From CAZJRQ01 sp964548535 (lineage in GTDB: Bacteria > Bacillota > Clostridia > Oscillospirales > Ruminococcaceae), in assembly GCA_964548535.1 (NCBI GenBank), contig CAZJRQ010000069.1:1-5424 (forward strand): a DNA stretch of 5,424 nt, in the 5' to 3' direction. Shown piece by piece: positions 1 to 5,419 of the stretch (position 1 is the stretch's first letter; the number at the start of each line of letters is the position of its first letter). The notes beneath the pieces were generated by a model. It was not told the origin of the DNA. It did no database searches and saw only the letters and a list, made by a program, of their open reading frames with translations. The position numbers and the translations under genes were made by a program.

Positions 1-30
1 TTCTTTTATCTCTTTTGTCATGTAGACCAT
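1..30 (-). CDS. Start of a gene leaving the window on the left (partial)
   Basis: Only the first ten codons are visible, reading MVYMTKEIKE on the minus strand, so no function can be given. The start is supported by a G-rich Shine-Dalgarno-like run (AGGGGG at 37-42, minus strand) six bases before the ATG at 30-28, and by a good sigma-70 promoter further upstream (57-85). A second in-frame ATG lies nine bases downstream at 21-19, but the ribosome site is better placed for the first. The gene lies downstream of the 924-residue replication gene on the same strand but has its own promoter, so it can be expressed independently. It could be a spurious short ORF; only the flanking sequence would tell. 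Confidence 0.55.
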   Translation of the reverse strand, partial: MVYMTKEIKE

Positions 31-36
31 GTTTAA

Positions 37-42
37 CCCCCT
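37..42 (-). promoter_or_regulatory. Ribosome binding site of the left-edge gene
   Basis: The minus strand reads AGGGGG followed by TTAAAC and then ATG. A purine-rich anti-Shine-Dalgarno match six bases before the codon decides the start at base 30 over the in-frame ATG at base 21. Confidence 0.5.
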
Positions 43-45
43 ACA

Positions 46-80
46 ATATATTTTGTATAATATCTTATATTAAAATATAT
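46..80. repeat. Nested AT-only inverted repeat across the left promoter
   Basis: ATATATTTT (46-54) is the exact reverse complement of AAAATATAT (72-80). Inside it TAATAT (58-63) pairs with ATATTA (67-72) around a three-base loop; base 72 can belong to only one of the two stems. The structure covers the -10 box and spacer of the minus-strand promoter. It could be a cruciform, an operator or an easily melted element, but AT-only repeats arise readily by chance in DNA of this composition. Confidence 0.4.
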
Positions 81-85
81 GTAAA
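57..85 (-). promoter_or_regulatory. Sigma-70 promoter for the left-edge gene
   Basis: On the minus strand, TTTACA (80-85, five of six consensus bases) is followed by a 17-base spacer (63-79) and TATTAT (57-62, five of six). Transcription would start near base 50, giving a leader of about 20 bases to the ATG at 30. The surrounding DNA is almost entirely A and T, which favours melting but also raises the chance of random matches. The correct spacing and the following ribosome site make it credible. Confidence 0.6.
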
Positions 86-144
86 GTATTGCGCCACTTA
101 ACCGTCAATTTCCTTGTCTTTGCGTGTTTACAATTCAGTTACAA

Positions 145-198
145 AACAAGACAGTTTGGGGTATTTCTCTATATAATATTATACGAAACTGTCGTGTT
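145..198. repeat. Dyad spanning the stop codon of the replication gene
   Basis: Arms 145-157 and 186-198 pair in 12 of 13 positions, with an uninterrupted 8-bp core GACAGTTT (150-157) against AAACTGTC (186-193). The 28-base loop holds the stop codon (179-181) and a perfect 12-bp palindrome TATAATATTATA (172-183). Read on the minus strand, the distal arm runs into T-rich sequence (CTTGTTTTG). It may be a weak terminator or 3' stabilising hairpin for the replication transcript. The stem is not GC-rich and the loop is large, so it is not a textbook intrinsic terminator. Confidence 0.4.
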
Positions 199-2953
199 GT
201 AGATCAGAATAGTGCTTCATTCTCTCCCAGCTTTCGGGTGTGATTTGTAGAAATTTAGAACCGCCCGTTGTTGTTCTTCTTGCTGTGTTTAACCCCATCA
301 TTTCAAAAATTTCATTCAATGCACGCGTTGGTTTTTTAGTTACTGGGTATGGCTTCAACTCCAGGGTTGATTTAACCTCATCCCAGCGACCGTATTTCTG
401 AGGCACAAGTCGAAGGCCAGCAAGCAGGAATCGGTTATCCACGACACGCTTTATAATTTCGCTTGCAATAGCCTCGTTGATGCGCAGCTCACTAATATCT
501 GATTCACCAAATATTATGCGGTAGGCTTTAATCTGAGCGCTGTCATACGCTCTTAATGCGATATTCTTATCTGTGTCGTCCTTTTTAGGCTTCAAGCCCC
601 GATATCGTGAAAACCTCACAATTCTTCGCACATTTCGCGCCATCTCGATGTCAATCTCGCTCAACTGATGATCCCATGAATAACCAAGCAATTTACGCGA
701 AATATAGGCTTGTAGCTGTAATGACTCAATTTCGGTCTTATCTGTAATCTCCAGCCGATCCGCCTCCTCTTTTGTGATTGGATCCGCTGTCATTAAGAAA
801 TTTAATTCTTCTGCGTTTCTGACTTGAGCAATCTCTTTGATCTCTTGTTTCATAAAGTCGTAGGCATTGCTATCTAAAACATGAGAAACATTAAACATAA
901 AGTATTGCATCACCCAGTAAAATCCATTGGCAAAATCAGCACGATATTTTATAGACTCAGCCTCGCAAATCGCCTTGAACTCAGAATATTCGTTCTGCAC
1001 AGCATTCCCTCCTTCAAGCTGCGCTGACAGTCGATAACCAGAAAGAAATGACTTCTCTGTGATCTTGTTGTCTCGCTCATTATTGCCAAGCAAACAAACA
1101 TGATAATCAGGAATGTAGCGAACCCTTGCAAGCATTTGCATGAAGTCAGTGGGGCATATACGATGACCACTAGCAATTCCTGCAATAAGTGTGAAATGCG
1201 GGGAGTTATGATGCTCAATACTAATACCAGATGAAATAACAGGTGATGCAATGACAATCTGATAATCTCTTGAGTATTTTTCTGGATTACTCAAAAACTG
1301 CTTTTGCGCCTTATTGCCTTTATTTTTCGAGTTAATCACAAGTACATTCAAGCCCTGCTGCTCAAAGTATGTGCCAACATTGGCGGCCCTATCTGCGGAC
1401 TCAATCGCAAGCCAAACATTGCCTTTATTAATCGTCACCTCTGACAAGACTTTATAAATTAGATCACCCATCTCCTCATAAATAAGGCATTGGCGACCAG
1501 TGTTTTTTGGCTTCTGCTGAATAATATTAAATTTGGTGTTAGGTAGGGCGTTTTCAAAAAATCGAAGCGTCTTATTGTCAATCGAAGCATCAGCAACAAC
1601 AACCTGCTCACACTCGCTCACAAGCTTCTTCAGCTCAAAATAGATTGCTTCCGAGTCTGCGCCATTCACCTTACATTCTTTTGAAGCTGTGAATCTTAGG
1701 TTTTGACTAATCTCATCAATAGCAAGATATGAAACACTATCGACAAATGATCTTAACTTGAAAGTCTTGATTGATGGTAGGCATACAGCCAAAGCGTCCG
1801 TGCTCAATGTGTCGTTTTCATGCTTCACATCAGAATACATGCCGATGCCCAACTTCAAGGAAAGCTCACTAATCAAGCTAACCAAAGGGGCAACCGCCAT
1901 AAATTTCTTGTTTTGGGATTTTGCCTTGTCTGAAAACGGCTTGATTGTATGTTTTGTTTTTCCCGACGCTGTAGGCGCAGTAATAATATTAATTTTATGA
2001 TCAATTACCGCAGATTCTAGCGAATCAACAACAGTTAGCTTGTGATCACCCCATGAATCAACCTTAACTGCCTGTAGTGCCACTTTCTTTCGATTGTCTA
2101 CAACGCGCTGCACGCGATTAAAAATACCGTTTAAGGTTTTTCCGCTAATTCGACTTTGATCATTTACAGCATCATAGATTTGTTTAATTGAATTGAATGC
2201 TGGCACGGCTTTTTCTTGTTGCATGGCATAGGTCAAAACCTTACAAGCATAATCATACCGACTGCACGGCAAAGACAAATCAATCTTACCCTCAACAAAT
2301 TTAAGCTCACTCAAGCTATAGTCAGTCTTTTCAAGATCAATTGAGTTTTGAACCTCAATAGAAATTGATTGATTCAATATGTCAATATTTTCCAGTGGCA
2401 ATAACTCAGGGGACAGAAAATCAATGGTGCACTGAAGTGATACACCCTTGTTTTTAAGAATATTTGCAATTTCTTCTTTTTTCGACAAATGACCAATAAC
2501 GCAAATATCACTAAAACCAATAAATTTAAGTGTCGGTATAGCCTGAACAATTGGCTTTTTTATTTCTTGCAGCACTGTTGTTTTTTCGGTGGATGGGTGG
2601 TAGGCGCACTGAATGCCAGCGTCCTCCATTGCAATGAAATATGATAAGTTGTTTGTTAGATATATTTTTTCGCTTGTGCTAATAAAGTTAATAGCAATGT
2701 CATTGATATTATATGACGGGTAGAACTCTGGGCGCTTATCGACATCAAAAAGACCAAAAGATGTTTTTTTACCAAAGCTATCAAACATAGGAATAGCAAT
2801 ACGATGGGAGATATCAATGGTTACACCATTATCACCTTGCAATGTGTGTCCATCAAAAAGACACAACTGATCGCTTGAGATTCCCATGCTTTGAATTATT
2901 GGTATTTCATTGCTATTTGTGAATGAAAATTGTGTTTCTAATTCAGCCAACAT
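179..2953 (-). CDS. Replication protein: degenerate primase/TOPRIM-like N-terminus plus SF2 helicase (origin-binding/CyRepA1-like)
   Basis: This is a 924-residue cytoplasmic protein, probably the main replication initiator/helicase of the element. Residues about 50-175 resemble the fold of DnaG-type primases: IAIPMFDSFGKK (52-63) matches the core strand, and IYLTNNLSYFIAMEDAGI (97-114) sits where TOPRIM usually has its glutamate. No N-terminal zinc finger is present. The helicase core follows: Walker A APTASGKT (326-333), motif Ia AVAPLVSL (353-360), Walker B DEIS (413-416), motif III VVVADAS (451-457), motif V IVIASPVISSGISI (566-579) and motif VI QMLARVRY (606-613). This motif set fits origin-binding helicases (Herpes_ori_bp-like) and CyRepA1-type plasmid replication proteins. 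The C-terminus (about 875-915) may be a small DNA-binding domain, by inference. The ATG at 2953 is the first possible start, because an in-frame TGA lies just upstream; GAGG lies 12 bases before it, a long spacing. A terminator precedes the gene and no convincing private promoter is visible. Helicase assignment is firm; initiator role is inferred. Confidence 0.85.
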   Translation of the reverse strand: MLAELETQFSFTNSNEIPIIQSMGISSDQLCLFDGHTLQGDNGVTIDISHRIAIPMFDSFGKKTSFGLFDVDKRPEFYPSYNINDIAINFISTSEKIYLTNNLSYFIAMEDAGIQCAYHPSTEKTTVLQEIKKPIVQAIPTLKFIGFSDICVIGHLSKKEEIANILKNKGVSLQCTIDFLSPELLPLENIDILNQSISIEVQNSIDLEKTDYSLSELKFVEGKIDLSLPCSRYDYACKVLTYAMQQEKAVPAFNSIKQIYDAVNDQSRISGKTLNGIFNRVQRVVDNRKKVALQAVKVDSWGDHKLTVVDSLESAVIDHKINIITAPTASGKTKHTIKPFSDKAKSQNKKFMAVAPLVSLISELSLKLGIGMYSDVKHENDTLSTDALAVCLPSIKTFKLRSFVDSVSYLAIDEISQNLRFTASKECKVNGADSEAIYFELKKLVSECEQVVVADASIDNKTLRFFENALPNTKFNIIQQKPKNTGRQCLIYEEMGDLIYKVLSEVTINKGNVWLAIESADRAANVGTYFEQQGLNVLVINSKNKGNKAQKQFLSNPEKYSRDYQIVIASPVISSGISIEHHNSPHFTLIAGIASGHRICPTDFMQMLARVRYIPDYHVCLLGNNERDNKITEKSFLSGYRLSAQLEGGNAVQNEYSEFKAICEAESIKYRADFANGFYWVMQYFMFNVSHVLDSNAYDFMKQEIKEIAQVRNAEELNFLMTADPITKEEADRLEITDKTEIESLQLQAYISRKLLGYSWDHQLSEIDIEMARNVRRIVRFSRYRGLKPKKDDTDKNIALRAYDSAQIKAYRIIFGESDISELRINEAIASEIIKRVVDNRFLLAGLRLVPQKYGRWDEVKSTLELKPYPVTKKPTRALNEIFEMMGLNTARRTTTGGSKFLQITPESWERMKHYSDLQHDSFV

Positions 2954-2969
2954 TGTGTAAAATAACCTC

Positions 2970-2979
2970 GTATTTGCTC
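2970..2979. repeat. Direct repeat GTATTTGCTC, copy 1 (replication gene leader)
   Basis: GTATTTGCTC occurs here, 17 bases before the replication gene start, and again at 3644-3653 directly before the nuclease start. On the minus strand both read GAGCAAATAC. The two copies exactly bracket the nuclease gene plus its terminator (674 bp from copy to copy). Confidence 0.6.
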
Positions 2980-2986
2980 AATACAC

Positions 2987-3012
2987 AAACCGCCCTGCAC
3001 AGGCGGTTTTTT
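2987..3012. terminator. Rho-independent terminator between nuclease and replication genes
   Basis: AAACCGCC (2987-2994) and GGCGGTTT (3002-3009) form a perfect 8-bp stem around a seven-base loop. The plus-strand copy ends in six T (3007-3012). On the minus strand, the direction of the nuclease transcript, the stem is followed by the less regular tail TTTGTGTATT. It is probably bidirectional: it ends the nuclease message just after its stop codon and blocks any rightward transcript that would run against it. Since it lies 34 bases before the replication gene, that gene needs read-through or an unseen promoter. Confidence 0.8.
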
Positions 3013-3016
3013 AATA

Positions 3017-3643
3017 TCAAAATTTATATGATTTTGCAGATTCTATAGCATCATAGAAATCTTGGAAATTATCACATAGATTAATTATTCTGTGGTCTGA
3101 CTTAAAAACAGAACCCTTAATGTGGTTTGGAAGTATAAACCCATTGTTCCTAGCCGCATCATGGTTGTGTCTTAAAATATTTGTCTTGTCGATGCGCTCG
3201 CACGAGCTTCCAGATACATCGTGATTCCACCCAGCACTCAAGCCGTGACTAATGAATGTATCTTCAATGTCATCAGTATAATAATAATCGTAAAAATATT
3301 GATCAGCACCATCATCTGTGGGGCGATTGTAGCCGTAAAAACACAATGAATTAAAATAATAAGGATTACCAATAATCATAACAACAGGCTCGCCTGAACC
3401 GTTAGCCAGGAAAGAACACTTATCTAGCTCTTTTTGGTTTGGGTTTGCGCCTTTAATCTCGATAAAAAATCCATGATTAGGCAAATAGAAGTCAGGCAAA
3501 TACCAGTCACCATTCTCCAATTCATAACCTTCATTTTCATAAAGATACTTAATGTTTAGTTTATCAAAAAAATAAGCCCATTTTGCTTCTGTTCGGCTTC
3601 TGAAATTATAGCCATTATATTTCGTCTCAATTGCTTTAATCAT
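3017..3643 (-). CDS. PD-(D/E)XK nuclease-like phage protein
   Basis: This is a 208-residue cytoplasmic protein. Its N-terminal 100 residues carry the signature of the PD-(D/E)XK (restriction-endonuclease-like) fold: FRSRTEAKWAYFF (14-26, Glu19 as the helix acidic residue), YLPDF (48-52, Asp51) and the E-x-K pair FIEIKG (60-65, Glu62 and Lys64). All expected catalytic positions are present, so metal-dependent DNA cleavage is plausible; the substrate is not visible. Related small phage proteins with RSR-E-A-W...PDF...E-K-G are usually annotated only as hypothetical or endonuclease-like. Residues about 100-208 are not recognised; they are rich in Tyr and Asp around 110-130. The ATG at 3643 is the first available start after an in-frame TAA, with a weak GAGAG ribosome site. 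A terminator follows immediately. An extended -10 promoter sits just upstream, and the gene diverges from the helicase operon. DNA processing, host DNA degradation or anti-competitor defence are all possible roles. Confidence 0.7.
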   Translation of the reverse strand: MIKAIETKYNGYNFRSRTEAKWAYFFDKLNIKYLYENEGYELENGDWYLPDFYLPNHGFFIEIKGANPNQKELDKCSFLANGSGEPVVMIIGNPYYFNSLCFYGYNRPTDDGADQYFYDYYYTDDIEDTFISHGLSAGWNHDVSGSSCERIDKTNILRHNHDAARNNGFILPNHIKGSVFKSDHRIINLCDNFQDFYDAIESAKSYKF

Positions 3644-3653
3644 GTATTTGCTC
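3644..3653. repeat. Direct repeat GTATTTGCTC, copy 2 (nuclease leader)
   Basis: This second exact copy of the 10-mer at 2970-2979 lies immediately upstream of the nuclease start codon and includes part of its ribosome-site region. The bases on either side of the two copies differ, so the identity is limited to ten bases. Confidence 0.6.
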
Positions 3654-3669
3654 TCACATTAAAAAAGCA

Positions 3670-3678
3670 ATAATAGCA
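3670..3678 (-). promoter_or_regulatory. Extended -10 promoter for the nuclease gene
   Basis: The minus strand reads TGCTATTAT, that is the TGn extension plus TATTAT (five of six consensus bases, 3670-3675). No good -35 box lies 16-18 bases upstream, which is typical of extended -10 promoters. Transcription would start near 3663, about 20 bases before the ATG. Its -10 lies eight bases from the -35 of the rightward promoter, so polymerase can hardly occupy both at once. Confidence 0.5.
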
Positions 3679-3682
3679 TAAA

Positions 3683-3711
3683 TTGACATCAAATAAAGCG
3701 CATTATATAAT
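3683..3711 (+). promoter_or_regulatory. Perfect-consensus sigma-70 promoter for the helicase operon
   Basis: TTGACA (3683-3688), a spacer of exactly 17 bases (3689-3705) and TATAAT (3706-3711) match the consensus at all 12 positions. Transcription should start near 3718, leaving a leader of about 22 bases before the ATG at 3741. It drives the 58-residue protein and the overlapping helicase. Full-consensus promoters are rare in chromosomes and typical of phage early genes, usually under tight repression. Confidence 0.85.
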
Positions 3712-3713
3712 GC
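3700..3713. promoter_or_regulatory. 14-bp palindrome over the -10 box, candidate operator
   Basis: GCATTATATAATGC is a perfect palindrome centred between 3706 and 3707 and contains the whole rightward TATAAT. A dimeric repressor bound here would block melting of the promoter. The palindrome also puts a TATAAT on the minus strand (3702-3707), but without a matching -35. Confidence 0.5.
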
Positions 3714-3729
3714 TATAAACATTTATTTT

Positions 3730-3734
3730 AAGGG
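3730..3734 (+). promoter_or_regulatory. Ribosome binding site of the 58-residue protein
   Basis: AAGGG lies six bases before the ATG at 3741. This spacing supports the short reading frame as a real gene and fixes its start. Confidence 0.55.
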
Positions 3735-3740
3735 TGCGGT

Positions 3741-3917
3741 ATGCGAGGCGCAAAACCAACTAAATTTTTAAATTTAGGCGAATTAAACGTGAACGAATCA
3801 ACCATGATTGCCAATGCAACAAGGACTGAAGTACGGGATGCAATCAGACGATATAAAGATAGATCATACATGACAAGACAAATCAAAGATGAAGTTTTGG
3901 TGGTGCGCATAAAATGA
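3741..3917 (+). CDS. Small basic protein, possible HTH DNA-binding regulator
   Basis: This 58-residue protein starts MRGAKPTKFLNLGEL and ends EVLVVRIK. It has 13 Lys/Arg against 7 Asp/Glu, so it is strongly basic. Residues about 19-40 (ESTMIANAT, then RTEVRDAIRRYKD) look like two helices joined by a short turn, suggesting a small helix-turn-helix; this is a pattern judgement only. It is the first gene after the perfect promoter, has a ribosome site at 3730-3734, and its stop codon overlaps the helicase start as ATGA, so the helicase is probably translationally coupled to it. The promoter, ribosome site and overlap together make it a real gene despite its size. It could be a regulator of the divergent promoters, a helicase accessory factor, or mainly a coupling leader peptide. 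No family is recognised. Confidence 0.7.
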   Translation: MRGAKPTKFLNLGELNVNESTMIANATRTEVRDAIRRYKDRSYMTRQIKDEVLVVRIK

Positions 3918-5419
3918 TTACACCTCGACCATATCAGCAAGAAGTAATTGATAAACTAAGGGAATCATATAGAAACAAGAAAAAACACCCCTTGATTGTC
4001 ATGCCAACAGGGGGTGGGAAGGCTTGTATTTTGGGGTTTATTGCAGAAAATGCAGTGAAAAAAGGAAATGAAACACTGATTATTGCACACAGGCAAGAAC
4101 TGATTGCGCAACTATCACTAACGCTTTGCAATTTTGGGCTTGAACACAATTTGATCACAGCGAAATCCACAGCAACAAACATAAAGGCAGATCAATTCAA
4201 AAACTTCGGTCGAGTTTTCTACAACAAAGATTCAAAGCTACACGTTGGGAGTGTTCAAACGCTAGCAAGTCGTGTCGGTAAATTATCAATAAATCCAAAG
4301 CTAATCATTATTGATGAGCAGCATCATTTAAAAAAAGGAAACCAATGGGGTTCTATCTTTGATGCTTTCCCGAATGCGCTCGGTCTTGGATTGACCGCCA
4401 CACCACAGCGAAGCGATGGCGTAGGCCTTGGGGTCGATAGTGGTGGGTATAATGACGATCTTATCTTGGGTGCTAAGATGTCATGGCTCATAGAGCAAGG
4501 ATACTTAGCGCCATACAAAGTTTATACGACCGCAAAGCAATGGGATGTTTCAGCAGTAAAAACAAAACGCAACGGTGAATATGATGAAAAAGAGCTGGAG
4601 GAATTAATCGATAAGCCAAGTGTGACAGGTGACGCAATCGCACACTATAAAAAACTATGTAACGGCATGTCGGGTGTCTGCTACTGCACATCAATTAGCC
4701 ATAGCAAGCACGTAACGCAGCAATTTATAGAAAACGGAATACCCGCTGCGCATGTTGATGGAACGATGTCTGACGCAGAACGAAAAAAAGTATTTACTGA
4801 TTATGCGGATGGTGTAATTAAAATAATATGCAATCAGGCATTAATCAGCGAAGGGACAGACCTTGAAAGCTTAACGCAAAGACAAGGCGTGACACTAGAT
4901 GTCTGTATAGACTTGGCACCATCAAAATCACTGGTTGTTGTTATGCAGCGATGGGGGCGGGTTTTGCGGAAAAAACCAAATAAAACCGCGATAATTTTGG
5001 ACCACTCTGGAAATGTTTTGAGGCATTCTCTACCGTGTGCGGATCGTGAGTGGTCACTCGAAGGCAATGATAAAAAGAAAAGAGAGTCTGACGAAAAAGA
5101 TGTAAATATCAGAACATGCCAGCAATGTTTTCATATTCATGAGCCTGCGCCAATATGCCCTATGTGTGGCTTTGTCTACCCAATACAACAAAGATCAATT
5201 GAGGAGGTGTCAGGCGAGCTTGTTGAGCTAACAGAACAGGACAAGGCGGAAATAAAACGCAAGCAAGACGAGGAGAGGAGGCAGAAAAAGAGAGAGCAAG
5301 GGCAATGCCAAACATTGCAGGATTTTTTAGCACTTGCAGAAACCCGCGGATACAAGCAAGGGTGGGCGCATAAAATGTGGGCAATTCGACAAAATCAAAA
5401 AAGAGGTATGACGCATTGA
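3914..5419 (+). CDS. Phage-type DEAD/DEAH-like SF2 helicase with C-terminal zinc finger
   Basis: This 501-residue cytoplasmic protein belongs to the SSL2/RadD-like group of superfamily 2 helicases common in phage replication modules. Motifs in order: RPYQ (5-8), Walker A PTGGGKA (31-37), Walker B DEQH (134-137), motif III TATPQR (161-166), motif V ICNQALISEGTDL (305-317) and motif VI QRWGRVLR (345-352). A four-cysteine zinc-binding site follows (Cys402, Cys405, Cys415, Cys418), then a charged, probably coiled stretch (441-463) and a GYKQGWA segment (479-485) common near the end of these proteins. It should be an ATP-driven DNA translocase or helicase in replication or recombination. Oddly, residue 37 is Ala (codon GCT) where Thr or Ser normally binds the Mg-ATP; one base change would restore it. 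The ATG overlaps the upstream stop (ATGA) and lacks a clear ribosome site of its own, pointing to coupled translation. All other motifs are intact, so the gene does not look decayed. Confidence 0.85.
   Translation: MITPRPYQQEVIDKLRESYRNKKKHPLIVMPTGGGKACILGFIAENAVKKGNETLIIAHRQELIAQLSLTLCNFGLEHNLITAKSTATNIKADQFKNFGRVFYNKDSKLHVGSVQTLASRVGKLSINPKLIIIDEQHHLKKGNQWGSIFDAFPNALGLGLTATPQRSDGVGLGVDSGGYNDDLILGAKMSWLIEQGYLAPYKVYTTAKQWDVSAVKTKRNGEYDEKELEELIDKPSVTGDAIAHYKKLCNGMSGVCYCTSISHSKHVTQQFIENGIPAAHVDGTMSDAERKKVFTDYADGVIKIICNQALISEGTDLESLTQRQGVTLDVCIDLAPSKSLVVVMQRWGRVLRKKPNKTAIILDHSGNVLRHSLPCADREWSLEGNDKKKRESDEKDVNIRTCQQCFHIHEPAPICPMCGFVYPIQQRSIEEVSGELVELTEQDKAEIKRKQDEERRQKKREQGQCQTLQDFLALAETRGYKQGWAHKMWAIRQNQKRGMTH

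Larger units (their letters stand above)
3673..3716. repeat. Inverted repeat ATAGCAT...ATGCTAT linking the two -10 boxes
   Basis: ATAGCAT (3673-3679) overlaps the leftward extended -10, and its reverse complement ATGCTAT (3710-3716) overlaps the end of the rightward -10. Arm centres are 37 bp apart. A regulator binding both arms could control both promoters. A third copy of ATAGCAT lies inside the nuclease gene at 3045-3051, so the 7-mer alone is weak evidence. Confidence 0.35.

Noticed and set aside
80..108. Second possible leftward promoter using TTGACG at 103-108
   Set aside because: The element 17 bases downstream is TTTACA, a poor -10 box; the same hexamer works much better as the -35 of the promoter at 57-85.
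1758..2000. Plus-strand open frame of 80 codons inside the replication gene
   Set aside because: It lies wholly opposite the helicase Walker A/B coding region, has no clear ribosome site, and encodes no recognisable product; it is a shadow frame.
2954..2985. TTGTGT with TATTTT as a promoter for the replication gene
   Set aside because: Both boxes match poorly, the spacer is 18, and transcription would start about at the ATG, after the visible GAGG ribosome site.
3732..3741. Resemblance to the Pasteurellaceae uptake sequence AAGTGCGGT in AAGGGTGCGGT
   Set aside because: It has an insertion relative to the core, occurs once, and is better explained as a ribosome binding site before the ATG at 3741.
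3728..3940. Minus-strand open frame of 70 codons opposite the small gene
   Set aside because: It runs antisense through the perfect promoter's leader and the start of the helicase; the plus-strand gene has a ribosome site and a stop/start overlap, this one has neither.
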